A stretch of DNA of 64,000 nucleotides, taken from an uncultured Pseudomonadales bacterium. Its GTDB lineage: Bacteria > Pseudomonadota > Gammaproteobacteria > Pseudomonadales > Cellvibrionaceae. This document shows positions 42,184 to 52,688 of the stretch, one piece after another (position 1 is the stretch's first letter; every line of letters begins with the position of its first letter). The stretch spans positions 124,001-188,000 of the forward strand of contig CANLBN010000008.1 in assembly GCA_947488935.1 (NCBI GenBank). The letters are read 5' to 3'. The notes under the pieces were generated by a model that made no database searches, was not told the origin of the DNA, and saw nothing but the letters and a program-made list of their open reading frames with translations. A program made the position numbers and the translations under genes.

Positions 42184-43170
42184 ATGAATGAAGAAGAAGA
42201 GCATGAATGCGACTGTCCTGACGGTCTCCCGCCATGGCTTGCTACCTTTGCGGATCTTATGTCATTGCTTATGTGCTTTTTTGTACTATTACTTTCTTTT
42301 TCAGAGATGGATGCAATTAAATTTAAGCGATTAGCCGGCTCTATGGCTGAGGCGTTTGGTATTCAGAATAAGCTGAATGTATCTGATGTGCCAAAGGGTA
42401 CGAGTATTATTGCACAGGAATTTAGCCCAGGTATTCCAGACCCAACACCGATTAATGAAATTTGGCAAAAAACAGAAGACATCACCGAGATGAGTCTCGA
42501 AGTCAAAGAAAACAACGAATACGATGTAGAGGCTGGTGATGTTAATCAAGAGGCGGGTATTAAAGCGAGAATCAAAGAGCAGCTGGAAGAGTTAATCGAA
42601 GAAACCAAAGAAGACGCGAAGCAACTCGCTAATGCGCTCCATAAAGAAATTGTCGCAGGTGAGATAGAAATAGAAACCGAAGGCCGAAAAATTATTATTC
42701 GTATTCGGGAAAAAGGCTCGTTTAAGTCTGGCTCCCATGAATTGGCCGATGACTACTACGATGTGCTCGATGAAGTGCGTGGTGTGTTAATGGAGCGTCC
42801 AGGGAAAATACAAGTGCAGGGGCACACCGATAATATTCCTATTCGTCGCTCAGCACGCTATCGCTCTAATTGGGAGTTGTCTTCATCTAGGGCTGTGTCA
42901 GTGGCAGAGCAGCTATTGAAGAATAATGACATTAATCCCAAGCGTTTCGAAGTGTCTGGGATGGCCGATACGCAGCCGCTTGTCGATAATAGTACGAGTG
43001 CAAATCGTGCACGTAATCGGCGTGTAGAAATTATTGTTAGACAAGGGCTAGGTGAGGATATCTCTGAAGAAGAAAAAGATGTTCTGAAGGCTGATGGACA
43101 AGATATTTTACGCGAGCTCGATTTAGAGCCGGACTATTTATTTAACCTTAGACCAGAAGAAGTATTTTAA
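42184..43170 (+). CDS. pomB: Flagellar stator protein PomB/MotB
   Basis: 328 residues. N-terminal CDCPDGLPPW, ion-channel helix FADLMSLLMCFFVLLLSFSEMD with D24 as the Na+/H+-binding aspartate, plug-region segment GSMAEAFGIQNK, a coiled linker, and a C-terminal OmpA-like peptidoglycan-binding domain (VQGHTDNIPI, NWELSSSRAVSVAEQLL, NRARNRRVEI). C-D-C-P and the LMCFF stretch are typical of PomB. Overlaps the next gene by one base. Confidence 0.94.
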   Translation: MNEEEEHECDCPDGLPPWLATFADLMSLLMCFFVLLLSFSEMDAIKFKRLAGSMAEAFGIQNKLNVSDVPKGTSIIAQEFSPGIPDPTPINEIWQKTEDITEMSLEVKENNEYDVEAGDVNQEAGIKARIKEQLEELIEETKEDAKQLANALHKEIVAGEIEIETEGRKIIIRIREKGSFKSGSHELADDYYDVLDEVRGVLMERPGKIQVQGHTDNIPIRRSARYRSNWELSSSRAVSVAEQLLKNNDINPKRFEVSGMADTQPLVDNSTSANRARNRRVEIIVRQGLGEDISEEEKDVLKADGQDILRELDLEPDYLFNLRPEEVF

Positions 43171-43787
43171 TGAGCGAAGAAAAAGCAAAGAACCGTCGTC
43201 GTTTTTTTCGGATTACCGATGCGATACATGTCGCTTATGAGGTGATCGATGAGGAGGCAACACTGGAGTCACTTGAAGTTGAGCACAACGAGGTTATGGT
43301 TGATGCAATTGCTGTTATCGAACAGCATAACGAAGACATCAGTCGTACTCTTTCGGAGCTCGGTGAAAGCTCGCCAATAGCGGCAAAAGCGATAACGGCT
43401 GTCAACGACAAGATGGACACTTTATTGAATTTGCTTGAACTCGATAATGTTATTATTCAGAAAAAATTACAGCGGGTAGAGTCCGCAAGTGTGAGTGCCT
43501 GCGGTATTGCGTTTCCTATTGGTGAGATGCTAAAGACCGGACAGCGATTAAAATTAATGCTGCGCTTGGAGCCTTCAGATACAAGGCTTAATGTTATTGG
43601 CTCAGTTGTCGACTGTAATCAATTGGGCGAAGAGTATTATCTGCGTGCTGAATTTATCGATATGGATGATACCGATAGAGAACATCTCATACAGCATATT
43701 GTACAACGACAAAGCGTATTATTAAAAACCCTGCGTGAGCAAGTTGACGAAAATTCTGATGCGGACAACCCTTCTGCTAGTGAGTAG
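43170..43787 (+). CDS. PilZ-domain protein overlapping pomB
   Basis: 205 residues. N-terminal RRRFFR gives the c-di-GMP RxxxR motif (R10, R14); then about 85 mostly helical residues (EVMVDAIAVIEQHNEDISRTL...) and the PilZ beta-barrel with SVSACGIAF in place of the usual D/N-x-S-x-x-G-I. The first residue of the second motif is thus Ser rather than Asp/Asn, so ligand affinity is uncertain. TAATG overlap with pomB predicts co-translation; a role in modulating the stator is inferred. Confidence 0.87.
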   Translation: MSEEKAKNRRRFFRITDAIHVAYEVIDEEATLESLEVEHNEVMVDAIAVIEQHNEDISRTLSELGESSPIAAKAITAVNDKMDTLLNLLELDNVIIQKKLQRVESASVSACGIAFPIGEMLKTGQRLKLMLRLEPSDTRLNVIGSVVDCNQLGEEYYLRAEFIDMDDTDREHLIQHIVQRQSVLLKTLREQVDENSDADNPSASE

Positions 43788-43789
43788 GT

Positions 43790-43818
43790 GTTAAGTCTAA
43801 TGCTTAAGCAGACTTAAC
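43790..43818. terminator. Hairpin at the convergent ends of pilZ gene and exonuclease gene
   Basis: Arms GTTAAGTCT and AGACTTAAC, perfect over 9 bases, around an 11-base loop holding the palindrome GCTTAAGC. It includes the stop of the leftward gene. The T-run is weak on both sides, so terminator function is uncertain. Confidence 0.4.
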
Positions 43819-44295
43819 TTGCTCATAAGCTAGCTGAAGAATGCGTGCGTCATTGCTAGCACGATGGCGATGAATACTTAGCTCTTGGGCTATTTGCGGT
43901 TTTTTCTTGTTCAAGCTTTCGTATTGCTCTTCATCAACGACATACATAATATCTAACAGTTTAAAGTCTTGGTGAGTTCTTGCTTGGTGAAATAATTTAA
44001 TTAGCCAAGGGTTATCTAAAGTCCAGCAATCGCAATAAACTATATCTCGATTTAGTAAATGATTAATATGTTGAGTGACTTCTGTAATGGATTTTCCGTA
44101 TTGCAATAGCTCACTTTTGCTAATGCCATGAATCTTTTCCGCGCTTTTATCCCAGTGCTTCCAGCTATGATCGGGCTTAATAAGGCTGCACCAGGACTCG
44201 CCATTTTTTAGCACGATACCAATTTCAATAGGGTAGCTCTCTGGATGTATACCAGAGGCCTCGATGTCCAAGGTGTTTATCTTAATATTATCCAT
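43804..44295 (-). CDS. DEDDh 3'-5' exonuclease (RNase T/DnaQ-like)
   Basis: 163 residues. Exo I motif L-D-I-E-A-S-G (D10, E12), HGISKSEL in the substrate region, a central aspartate in VYCDCWTLDN, and Exo III HRHRASNDARIL giving the H-x(4)-D pair. All DEDDh residues are visible. Nucleic acid substrate unknown. Downstream of and in the same orientation as the PIN-PhoH gene, 36 bases apart, hence probably cotranscribed. Confidence 0.85.
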   Translation of the reverse strand: MDNIKINTLDIEASGIHPESYPIEIGIVLKNGESWCSLIKPDHSWKHWDKSAEKIHGISKSELLQYGKSITEVTQHINHLLNRDIVYCDCWTLDNPWLIKLFHQARTHQDFKLLDIMYVVDEEQYESLNKKKPQIAQELSIHRHRASNDARILQLAYEQVKSA

Positions 44296-44331
44296 AATCT
44301 CGATTCGTAAAATAATTAGTATGAGTATATA

Positions 44332-45717
44332 TTATAGGTTCTCCTCGGCAAATTCTGCCAAGCGGCTACGTTCAATGCCATTGACATGCATAATGCCAGC
44401 GTGTTGATAAGGTTTACTTTTTTCTACTAAATATGTCAGGCCAGATGTAAGCGGCGTAATATATTTGTTATCTATTTGTGCGAGGTTTCCTAATACAACA
44501 ATTTTTGAATTGGTTCCAACGCGAGTAATGATTGATTTAAGTTGAAATTGAGTCAGTCCTTGGCTTTCGTCAATAATAATATAGGCATTATTAAAAGAAC
44601 GTCCGCGCATAAAATTGAGCGATTTAAATTGGATGTTGGCTTTTTCTTTAACGTAACTAATGCTGCTTACACTGTGTTCATCGCCATTGTGTAGAGTCTC
44701 TAAGTTGTCATCAAATGCTGCGAGCCATGGTGCCATTTTTTCTTCTTCTGTTCCAGGTAAAAAACCAATGTCTTCAGCAATAGGAGGAGTGTTTCTTGCG
44801 ACAATTAGTTTGCTAAAGCGCTTTTCTTCAATAATTGCATGCAGGCCATAGGCGAGTGCTAGTAAGGTCTTGCCAGACCCCGCAGGTCCAGTCATAACTG
44901 TCATGTCTATATCGTTGTTGTCGAGAATAAATAGACTCATGGCTTGCTCTATGTTTCGTGGCTGGACACCCCAATATTTTTTGTTTAATAATGTGTGCCT
45001 GTTAAGGTCGAGTATGTGGACATCTTGATTGTCAATTTTTAAAACGAACCCGACAAAGTCGGTGTCGTCTAAAATAAACATTTTTGGGTATACTTGCTCG
45101 AAGATGTTTTTGCTAACTACATGAATAGTCTTTGAGCCTTGCCTTTCGGTACGAACGTTTTTAATGCCATTCCAAAATCCATCTTTAAAAAATTCATAGC
45201 CCGTCGATAATAAATCGACATCATCAATGACTTTGTCGTTGCGATAATCTTCAACTTGTTCCAGGCCAGAGCCTTTTGCTTTTAGGCGCATATTAATGTC
45301 TTTAGTGACGAGACAAACAAAAGCGTCGGTGTTTGCATTTTGGAGATTTAAAGCCACATTGATTATTCGGTTATCGTTGGCGTGTTGCTGTGTAGAGTTT
45401 AGGTAGGGGATGTTTTCGTCCCCTTGAATTTTTTGATCTTGAAAGACTGATAAAGTCCCTTTTGCTTGTTGTATTAGCTCATTATGTATTTTTATCCCTC
45501 TTTGTATTTCTTTTGGGGTAGCATTGCCGATAATTTTGTCGATATTGTTGATCGCAATTCTTGCCTCCCTACTAACGTCTTTATCTTTTCGATCCTTAAT
45601 AATGTCTAATTCTTCTAGCACGGTCATCGGTATGACAACGCGATGTTCTGCAAAGGAATGAATAGCCATTGGGTCGTGCAGTAGCACATTGGTATCTAAT
45701 ACATAGATTTTTTCCAT
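44332..45717 (-). CDS. PIN-PhoH family ATPase/ribonuclease (PhoH2/YlaK-like)
   Basis: 461 residues. N-terminal PIN endoribonuclease domain (YVLDTNVLLHDP with D7, VLEELD, FVCLVTKDINMRLKAKG) followed by a PhoH-type AAA ATPase domain with Walker A GPAGSGKTLLALAYG and Walker B AYIIIDESQ. PhoH2 proteins act as RNA helicase-nucleases. Preceded by a small hydrophobic ORF whose stop is five bases from this ATG; GAGG is well placed. Confidence 0.93.
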   Translation of the reverse strand: MEKIYVLDTNVLLHDPMAIHSFAEHRVVIPMTVLEELDIIKDRKDKDVSREARIAINNIDKIIGNATPKEIQRGIKIHNELIQQAKGTLSVFQDQKIQGDENIPYLNSTQQHANDNRIINVALNLQNANTDAFVCLVTKDINMRLKAKGSGLEQVEDYRNDKVIDDVDLLSTGYEFFKDGFWNGIKNVRTERQGSKTIHVVSKNIFEQVYPKMFILDDTDFVGFVLKIDNQDVHILDLNRHTLLNKKYWGVQPRNIEQAMSLFILDNNDIDMTVMTGPAGSGKTLLALAYGLHAIIEEKRFSKLIVARNTPPIAEDIGFLPGTEEEKMAPWLAAFDDNLETLHNGDEHSVSSISYVKEKANIQFKSLNFMRGRSFNNAYIIIDESQGLTQFQLKSIITRVGTNSKIVVLGNLAQIDNKYITPLTSGLTYLVEKSKPYQHAGIMHVNGIERSRLAEFAEENL

Positions 45718-45722
45718 TAATT

Positions 45723-45911
45723 CTACCTCAGTGTTAAATAAAAGAAATTAAAGGATGTGGCAAACAGGTATAGCGTGATGCTGACGATTTTTAATGATAA
45801 AAGGGTTGTTAAAAGGCTAAGTAAAGGAATGTGTAAATAAGAGAGTAAAGAAAGTGATAAAGAAGCCGCAAAGAAAATTGAAAGGGTGTGAGTTGTGGGC
45901 TTGCTAGGCAT
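45723..45911 (-). CDS. Small hydrophobic protein of unknown function, coupled to the PhoH gene
   Basis: 62 residues, almost entirely hydrophobic with serine and leucine; likely two membrane helices (about 9-27 and 29-55), short polar N terminus MPSKPTTHT. I do not recognise a family. Support for a real gene: AGAGGAAG sits 5 to 6 bases before the ATG, no other gene occupies the DNA, and it ends inside the phoH-gene ribosome-binding region. Could instead be a translated leader. Confidence 0.45.
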   Translation of the reverse strand: MPSKPTTHTLSIFFAASLSLSLLSYLHIPLLSLLTTLLSLKIVSITLYLFATSFNFFYLTLR

Positions 45912-46145
45912 TATTTCTTCCTCTGTTTTTTAGCGGAAAATAAATGCCTGTCAATACTGGGTTTTCTTTTTGTAGTTATTAGCCCCAAGATACAACCCTT
46001 CCTTTTTTAAATAAAAGGTTAAGTAAAAAATTAATATTCTCTTAATGCTTAATGTAAGACTACGTGCATTGCTTATGTTTGGTCAAGTATATTTTAATGA
46101 AAACATCGATTAATTTGCTCTGCGTTTTAATGCTTGCAAATATTT

Positions 46146-48362
46146 TTAGCGGCGCTTAATATTACTTTTCTTGTTGCTGCCCTTACGATTGTCCCACTGC
46201 CCACCTCGTGCTTTATTAAACTGCCCTTTATTAGCTTTGTAACCTTGTTTGTCGTCAGACGGAATTAAATGTTCTGGCCCATTACCAATTAAGTCAGTGC
46301 GATTCATCTTGATGAGTGACTCGCGAAGGTGCGCCCAGTTTTTAGGATCGTGGTAGCGAAGATAAGCCTTTTGCAGTCGACGTTGATCAATGTTTGTCGC
46401 AACAAATAATTTTTTGCTTTTATAGCTCAGCTTTTTAAGCGGGTTGCGCTTGCTGTGATACATGGCGGTGGCAAGTGCCATGGGCGATGGATAAAAAGTT
46501 TGCACTTGGTCTACGCGAAATTTATTCTTTTTTAACCACAGGGCAAGGTTTAACATCTCGTTGTTATCGGTACCTGGATGCGCTGCAATAAAATAGGGAA
46601 TCAAATACTGTTTCTTACCGGCTTCCTTAGAATACTTTTCAAACATATCTTTGAATTTATCGTAAGTCCCCATGCCGGGTTTCATCATCATTGATAATGT
46701 GCTTTTTTCCGTATGCTCCGGTGCTATTTTTAAGTAGCCACCAACGTGATGTGTGACTAATTCCTTAACGTACTCTGGATCTTCTACGGCAAGGTCGTAG
46801 CGTAGCCCCGATGCGATGGCAATACGTTTAATGCCAGAAATTTTTCGTGCGCGCCGATAAAGGTTTGTCGTGCGACTGTGATCGGTATTGAGGTTTTTAC
46901 AAATGGTTGGATATACGCAGGAGAGGCGTCTGCAATTTGCTTGTATGCGATCATCTTTGCAGTTTAAAAAGTACATATTGGCAGTAGGGCCGCCAAGGTC
47001 CGAGATAGTGCCCTTAAAATCAGGGACTTGGTCGCGAATTTTTTCTATCTCGTTGAGTACAGATTCTTCAGAGCGACTTTGAATAATGCGACCTTCATGC
47101 TCAGTAATGGAGCAAAATGTACAGCCACCAAAACAACCGCGCATGATATTGACTGAGGTTTTTATCATCTCGTAAGCCGGTATATTGGCATCGCCATAGG
47201 ATGGGTGCGGTCTACGTTGATAGGGTAGGTCGAATACGCCGTCCATTTCTTCAGTTTTTAAGGGAATAGGTGGCGGGTTTACCCATATCTCTTTATTGCC
47301 GTGCTTTTGGGCAAGCGGCCTTGCATTATGTGGGTTGGCTTCTTGGTGCAATACACGCGAAGCGTGTGCATAGAGTGCTGAGTCGTTGCGTACCTTCTCG
47401 AAGGATGGCAAGCGAATATAGGTTTTATCTTCGTCTAATTCGTCCTTTAGTTCGCCTCTGCGCTGCAATGGCATCGGGATAATACGAATGGGTTCAAACT
47501 CGGCCTCTGCATCGTTCTCTTTTTTATCTATGCCTAATTTTTCTTCGGTGCTTTTTTCGTCGCAATTACTGGGAGATTGATCATATTCGTAGGGGTTGGT
47601 GTAAACCTCTGGGTGTTGGCCAATATCACTGGGCCAATCAATGCGAGTGGAGTCGATCTCTGCCCAGCCACTGGGAGGTGACTGCCTGACTATAGTGGTG
47701 CCACGAATGGTTAATAGCTCGTCAATATTGCGGCCATGGGCTAGTTGGTGAGCAACCTCAGCAATTGCGCGCTCGGCATTACCGTATAAAAGAATATCGG
47801 CTGTGGAGTCTACAAGTACCGAGCGGCGTACTTCGTCACTCCAATAGTCGTATTGGGCGATACGTCGCAGGCTTGCCTCGATGCCACCTATCACTACGGG
47901 TATTTTGGCATAGGCTTCTTTGCAGCGTTGACTGTAAACGGTGACTGCACGGTCAGGGCGCCTATTGGGCTCTGCATCGGCGGTATAAGCATCATCATTA
48001 CGGACTTTGAGATCAGCAGTATATTTGTTGATCATGGAGTCCATATTACCAGACGTAACACCAAAGAATAGGTTCGGTTTGCCAAGCGCTTTAAAAGGCT
48101 CTGCACTTTTCCAGTCAGGCTGGGCAATGATCCCTACGCGAAACCCTTGTGACTCTAAAAAACGCCCCATAACAGCCATGCCAAAGCTTGGGTGGTCCAC
48201 ATAGGCATCGCCAGTCACGATAATAATGTCACAGCTATCCCATCCAAGCTCGTCCATCTCAGCACGGCTCATGGGTAAGTAGGGAGCCGCGCCAAAGCAC
48301 TCGGCCCAGTATTTGGGGTAGCGAAACAAATCGGGTGCTTTAGCGAGTCCGTCTTTAGCCAT
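46146..48362 (-). CDS. YgiQ family radical SAM protein
   Basis: 738 residues. N-terminal YgiQ-specific domain ([35 protein letters not shown]), radical SAM core with [16 protein letters not shown] (CxxxCxxC), and a C-terminal extension ending in a lysine/arginine/glycine-rich tail. The reaction is not established. The start fits the family's MxxDxLxx lead. Divergent from panC. Confidence 0.93.
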   Translation of the reverse strand: MAKDGLAKAPDLFRYPKYWAECFGAAPYLPMSRAEMDELGWDSCDIIIVTGDAYVDHPSFGMAVMGRFLESQGFRVGIIAQPDWKSAEPFKALGKPNLFFGVTSGNMDSMINKYTADLKVRNDDAYTADAEPNRRPDRAVTVYSQRCKEAYAKIPVVIGGIEASLRRIAQYDYWSDEVRRSVLVDSTADILLYGNAERAIAEVAHQLAHGRNIDELLTIRGTTIVRQSPPSGWAEIDSTRIDWPSDIGQHPEVYTNPYEYDQSPSNCDEKSTEEKLGIDKKENDAEAEFEPIRIIPMPLQRRGELKDELDEDKTYIRLPSFEKVRNDSALYAHASRVLHQEANPHNARPLAQKHGNKEIWVNPPPIPLKTEEMDGVFDLPYQRRPHPSYGDANIPAYEMIKTSVNIMRGCFGGCTFCSITEHEGRIIQSRSEESVLNEIEKIRDQVPDFKGTISDLGGPTANMYFLNCKDDRIQANCRRLSCVYPTICKNLNTDHSRTTNLYRRARKISGIKRIAIASGLRYDLAVEDPEYVKELVTHHVGGYLKIAPEHTEKSTLSMMMKPGMGTYDKFKDMFEKYSKEAGKKQYLIPYFIAAHPGTDNNEMLNLALWLKKNKFRVDQVQTFYPSPMALATAMYHSKRNPLKKLSYKSKKLFVATNIDQRRLQKAYLRYHDPKNWAHLRESLIKMNRTDLIGNGPEHLIPSDDKQGYKANKGQFNKARGGQWDNRKGSNKKSNIKRR

Positions 48363-48488
48363 AGTATTAGGTAATCTATAAGGTTCTTTTAATGAATAAA
48401 TTTAATTATGTTTATTTTCTCAGATTATGCTGCTAGATGACATGTTTATCTCATATCTTTCCGTTAAATCAATGAGTGTTTTACAGGC

Positions 48489-48517
48489 TTGAGAAACCTT
48501 ATTTGTCCGTGTATTAT
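48489..48517 (+). promoter_or_regulatory. Probable sigma-70 promoter of panCD
   Basis: TTGAGA (48489-48494), 17-base spacer, TATTAT (48512-48517), 41 bases ahead of the panC ATG. Confidence 0.5.
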
Positions 48518-48558
48518 CGCCCCCCTTTATTTATTTGAACAATATTTGGCCGGTTAAT

Positions 48559-49416
48559 ATGCAGTTATTTCGCCACATTCAGCCACTACGTAAGCTAATC
48601 TCTGGGGCAAAGTCCGAGGGCAAGCGCATAGGCTTTGTACCGACTATGGGCAACCTACATAAAGGTCATTTGGCTTTAGTTGAACTCGCTAAATCGCGCT
48701 GTGATATTGTCGTTGCCAGTATTTTTGTAAATCCATTACAGTTTGGTTTGAACGAAGACTGGGATAAATACCCGCGTACCTTTGATGCAGATAGTCAAAA
48801 ACTAGAAAGCGTTGGTTGCGATTATTTGTTCTTCCCCGATGAGCGCGAAATTTATCCCAATGGCATGGCTGAGCAGACTCGTGTTGTCGTACCGGGTATG
48901 ACGGATCTTCTTTGTGGCGCTAGTCGGCCAATACATTTTGAAGGTGTAACAACGGTTGTCTCTAAGTTATTTAATATTGTCGAGCCCCACGAAGCCGTTT
49001 TTGGCCTAAAAGACTTCCAACAAATCGCTGTTATTCGGCGCATGGTGGAAGACTTATGTATGCCCGTTGAGATTGTTCCGGGCAATATTGTGCGAGAAGA
49101 CGATGGCCTTGCGATGAGTTCGCGTAATATTTATATCACCGAAGCTGAGCGCCCGCGTGCAAAACAGTTGCAATTAACGCTGTGTTGGCTGAGTAGCCAA
49201 ATTAAAGAGGGCAGGCGCGATTATCTAAGCCTTGAACAAGAAGGGCAGGCACAAATTGAAAGCGCTGGGTTTCGCCTCGATTATTTGCAAATTTGTTGTA
49301 GTGATACGCTTATTCGTGCAGGAATTGATGACAAACAGCTCACGATTCTAGGAGCAATGTATACCGAAGCTGCTAGGCTTATCGATAATGTATCTCTCAC
49401 TATTCAAACCCCTTAA
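48559..49416 (+). CDS. panC: Pantothenate synthetase
   Basis: About 285 residues. Joins pantoate and beta-alanine with [20 protein letters not shown] carries the HIGH-like motif, [16 protein letters not shown] and the KMSKS-like [12 protein letters not shown] 48559 fits the family start; TTG 48535 would add eight residues. Followed by panD after 20 bases. Confidence 0.96.
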   Translation: MQLFRHIQPLRKLISGAKSEGKRIGFVPTMGNLHKGHLALVELAKSRCDIVVASIFVNPLQFGLNEDWDKYPRTFDADSQKLESVGCDYLFFPDEREIYPNGMAEQTRVVVPGMTDLLCGASRPIHFEGVTTVVSKLFNIVEPHEAVFGLKDFQQIAVIRRMVEDLCMPVEIVPGNIVREDDGLAMSSRNIYITEAERPRAKQLQLTLCWLSSQIKEGRRDYLSLEQEGQAQIESAGFRLDYLQICCSDTLIRAGIDDKQLTILGAMYTEAARLIDNVSLTIQTP

Positions 49417-49436
49417 GTTAAAGAAAGAGAATAACC

Positions 49437-49817
49437 ATGTTAACCACCTTATTAAAAGGCAAGCTGCATATGGCGGCAGTGACTCAGGCGGAGCTTTGGT
49501 ACGATGGCTCCTGTGCAATCGATGCTGATTTAATTAAATTGGCAGGTCTGCGTGAATTTGAGCAAATCGATATTTTGAACGTCAATAATGGTGAGCGTTT
49601 TACGACCTATGTTATTGTGGCTGAGGCAGGTTCTGGCACTATTTCTATGAATGGTGCGGCTGCACGTAAAGTGCAAGTGGGTGATCGAGTTATTATTGTC
49701 TCCTATGGGCAATTTGATGAGCAAGAAGCCAGTGAATATCAGCCAAAATTAGTCTATTTAGACGAAAATAACCGCGTTGAGCGTACAACCAATACAATAC
49801 CTGTTCAGCTAGCATAG
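49437..49817 (+). CDS. panD: Aspartate 1-decarboxylase proenzyme
   Basis: 126 residues. Makes beta-alanine for PanC. Self-cleaves between G24 and S25 in WYDGSCAID to create the pyruvoyl group; catalytic T57-type residue lies in [28 protein letters not shown] completes the barrel. Cotranscribed with panC. Confidence 0.97.
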   Translation: MLTTLLKGKLHMAAVTQAELWYDGSCAIDADLIKLAGLREFEQIDILNVNNGERFTTYVIVAEAGSGTISMNGAAARKVQVGDRVIIVSYGQFDEQEASEYQPKLVYLDENNRVERTTNTIPVQLA

Positions 49818-49882
49818 ACGGCCAAAATTGCTATTTCCTGCCTATTTTTTAGACGTTATCCTGCTTTCACCAAAAGTCTAAC

Positions 49883-49915
49883 CTGATTGCGCTTGCGCTC
49901 TGGCGAGCCAATCAG
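49883..49915 (+). promoter_or_regulatory. Inverted repeat in the acs upstream region
   Basis: Arms CTGATTG and CAATCAG enclose an inner GCTC/GAGC stem. Located 45 bases ahead of the acs ATG. Could be an operator or leader hairpin; no T tract follows. Confidence 0.3.
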
Positions 49916-49960
49916 TAGGCTTACGGCTCCTTATTAATAACATAATTATTTGGGGCCACA

Positions 49961-51889
49961 ATGTCTGTTTATAGCGTTCCTCCAGCGATTGCTGAAAAAG
50001 CACATATAAATAAAGAAAAGTATCACTCTCTTTATCAACAATCTATTACTGACCCTGATGGCTTTTGGGCTGAGCAAGCAAAGTTATTTTTGTCTTGGCA
50101 AAAGCCTTGGGATACGGTGAATGAATTTGATTTTCATAAAGGTATCGCCAAGTGGTTTGAGGGCGGCCAATTAAATGTTTCAGAAAACTGCATCGACCGT
50201 CATTTAGATACCCGTGGCGATCAGACTGCAATTATCTGGGAGGGTGATGACCCCGCCGACTCGAAGCATATTAGTTATAAAGAGTTGCATGCTGCGGTTT
50301 GTCGCCTAGCCAATGTATTAAAAGAACGCGGTGTTAAAAAAGGTGATCGCGTTTGCATTTATATGCCAATGATCCCCGAAGCAGCGTATGCGATGCTTGC
50401 CTGCACGCGCATAGGGGCTGTCCACTCCATTGTTTTTGGTGGCTTTTCTCCAGATGCATTGCGCGACCGTATTATAGATTCTGATTGTCAGGTTGTTATT
50501 ACAGCCGATGAAGGCTTACGTGGCGCTAAAACAGTCCCGCTAAAAGTGAATGCGGATATAGCGCTTAGTCAGTGTCCAGATGTACACACCTGTGTTGTTG
50601 TTAAGCGTACCGGTGCCAATATCGCTTGGAATGACATGGTTGATGTTTGGTATCACGATGCAGTTGAAGCCGCCTCACCACAGTGCCGTGCTGAGACAAT
50701 GGAAGCTGAAGACCCATTATTTATTTTGTATACCTCGGGTTCTACAGGTAAGCCTAAAGGTGTATTACATACAACAGCGGGTTATTTATTGCAGTCTGCT
50801 ATGACCCATAAATATGTTTTTGACTATCAAGAGGGTGAAGTTTATTGGTGTACTGCCGATGTGGGTTGGGTGACGGGCCACTCTTATATTGTCTATGGGC
50901 CACTAGCTAATGGTGCGACCACGCTAATGTTTGAGGGTGTACCTACTTATCCTAATGCCTCTCGTTGCTGGGATGTCGTCGATAAACATAATGTTGCCAG
51001 TTTTTATACAGCACCCACAGCACTACGTGCACTAATGGGTGCTGGCGATGACTGGGTAACAAAAACTTCGCGTAAATCCTTACGTATTCTCGGGACTGTC
51101 GGCGAGCCAATTAACCCAGAGGCATGGGAGTGGTACCACAATATTGTTGGTGAGGGTCGCTGTCCAATCGTTGATACATGGTGGCAAACCGAGACCGGTG
51201 CACATATGCTAACGCCGCTACCGGGTGCAACAGATTTAAAACCGGGTTCGGCAACATTGCCATTTTTTGGTGTGCAACCTGCCATTCTTGATGGTGACGG
51301 TAAAGAAATCGAAGGCTCAGGCGAAGGTAGTCTAGTGATTAAAGCCTCTTGGCCTAGCCAAATACGCTCTGTTTATGGCGATCACCAGCGTTTGATCGAT
51401 ACGTATTTTAGTACTTATCCGGGTTATTATTTTACCGGTGACGGTGCGCGTCGTGACGAAGATGGCTATTACTGGATCACTGGCCGTATGGATGATGTGC
51501 TTAATGTGAGTGGACATCGCCTAGGTACAGCCGAGATAGAAAGTGCCTTGGTATTACACCCTAAAGTCGCTGAATCTGCTGTTGTAGGGTATAACCACGA
51601 TATTAAAGGCCAAGGCATTTATGCTTATGTAACATTAATGCAAGGTGATGAGCCCAGCGATGAGCTTAAAAAAGAATTGGTCGCACTATGTGTTAAGGAA
51701 ATTGGTGCAATTGCCCGCCCGGATCTTATTCAGTGGGCACCAGGATTACCCAAAACACGCTCGGGTAAAATTATGAGACGTATTTTGCGTAAGATTGCTA
51801 CTAACGAGATCGATACCCTTGGCGACACATCGACCTTAGCTGATCCATCGGTAGTTGATGAGCTTATTGGCAACCGCTTAGTTAAGTGA
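49961..51889 (+). CDS. acs: Acetyl-CoA synthetase
   Basis: 642 residues. AMP-forming acetate activation. P-loop [21 protein letters not shown], acetate pocket [41 protein letters not shown], hinge [20 protein letters not shown], and the acetylatable lysine in [13 protein letters not shown]. Slightly shorter than most family members at the N terminus but complete. Own terminator downstream. Confidence 0.97.
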   Translation: MSVYSVPPAIAEKAHINKEKYHSLYQQSITDPDGFWAEQAKLFLSWQKPWDTVNEFDFHKGIAKWFEGGQLNVSENCIDRHLDTRGDQTAIIWEGDDPADSKHISYKELHAAVCRLANVLKERGVKKGDRVCIYMPMIPEAAYAMLACTRIGAVHSIVFGGFSPDALRDRIIDSDCQVVITADEGLRGAKTVPLKVNADIALSQCPDVHTCVVVKRTGANIAWNDMVDVWYHDAVEAASPQCRAETMEAEDPLFILYTSGSTGKPKGVLHTTAGYLLQSAMTHKYVFDYQEGEVYWCTADVGWVTGHSYIVYGPLANGATTLMFEGVPTYPNASRCWDVVDKHNVASFYTAPTALRALMGAGDDWVTKTSRKSLRILGTVGEPINPEAWEWYHNIVGEGRCPIVDTWWQTETGAHMLTPLPGATDLKPGSATLPFFGVQPAILDGDGKEIEGSGEGSLVIKASWPSQIRSVYGDHQRLIDTYFSTYPGYYFTGDGARRDEDGYYWITGRMDDVLNVSGHRLGTAEIESALVLHPKVAESAVVGYNHDIKGQGIYAYVTLMQGDEPSDELKKELVALCVKEIGAIARPDLIQWAPGLPKTRSGKIMRRILRKIATNEIDTLGDTSTLADPSVVDELIGNRLVK

Positions 51890-51948
51890 TGAATCTTAGT
51901 AGCCTCTGAAAGCTCATTCACCGCTTGCTCTGAGGCTATTTACCTCTT

Positions 51949-51987
51949 AAAACCACGTATACTTTTATTGGTATGCGTGGTTTTTTT
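51949..51987 (+). terminator. Rho-independent terminator of acs
   Basis: AAAACCACGTATAC pairs with GTATGCGTGGTTTT (one G-T pair) around TTTTATTG and runs into T7. Confidence 0.88.
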
Positions 51988-52087
51988 GTATTAATTTATC
52001 ACTCTTTTGTTGAATTTATTTATCCATTTGCGCTTAAATAGGCATCATTGATAAATGAGCTTTTGTTTTATATTAAAAGGTAGCTCC

Positions 52088-52657
52088 ATGTCCGACGACG
52101 ATGATTTTTTAAGTGCCATGGGTGATGTCAGGCCAATCGCAGTTGAAAAGCGAGAAACCTTAAAAAAACCAACGCTTGATAAGGCCACAATCTCACTAAG
52201 GCGTGAGGCAGCGCAGGCCAACCTTGCCAGCCAAATAGACCCTTTAGCAGACGGTGAGGTTGTGCAACTTGATCCTCGTGCGATTTTAGAATATCGCAAG
52301 CCAGGTGTGCAGCATGGTGTCTATAAATCGTTACGGATGGGTAGGTACCAGATTGATGCGCGCTTGGATTTACATCGCCTGTCTGTTGAGCAGGCTCGAC
52401 AACAGGTTTATCAGTTTATTAGGGATTGTTTAGGTAACGATATCCGTTGTGCACTCATTACTCACGGCAAAGGTGAGGGGCGTAAAAACCCAGCCGTCAT
52501 TAAAAGCCATCTTGCCCATTGGTTACCTCAGGTCGAAGAGGTGCTAGCGTTTCATTCTTCGCAGCCGCAACATGGGGGGGCAGGTGCCTGTTATATTTTA
52601 CTTAAGAAAAGCGAAAAGAAACGCAAAGAGAATTTAGAAAAGCATCAGCGGCGATAA
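52088..52657 (+). CDS. Smr-domain protein
   Basis: About 189 residues. Acidic N terminus (MSDDDDFLSAMG), then a C-terminal Smr (MutS2-related) domain with the core LDLHRLSVEQA and THGKGEGRKNPAVIK, ending GGAGACYILLKK. The LDxH and HGxG motifs of the nuclease-type fold are intact. Resembles the E. coli SmrA/SmrB group. Start 52088 has AAAAGG seven bases upstream; the frame stays open to 52055. Convergent with the lipoprotein gene. Confidence 0.9.
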   Translation: MSDDDDFLSAMGDVRPIAVEKRETLKKPTLDKATISLRREAAQANLASQIDPLADGEVVQLDPRAILEYRKPGVQHGVYKSLRMGRYQIDARLDLHRLSVEQARQQVYQFIRDCLGNDIRCALITHGKGEGRKNPAVIKSHLAHWLPQVEEVLAFHSSQPQHGGAGACYILLKKSEKKRKENLEKHQRR

Positions 52658-52688
52658 TATTTATAAATGCCTTTGCATAAGTTAATTA

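Noticed and set aside
46009-46030. AT-rich CCTTTT/AAAAGG inverted repeat near 46000
   Set aside because: Short, weak and without a T tract beyond the stem; likely chance in AT-rich sequence.
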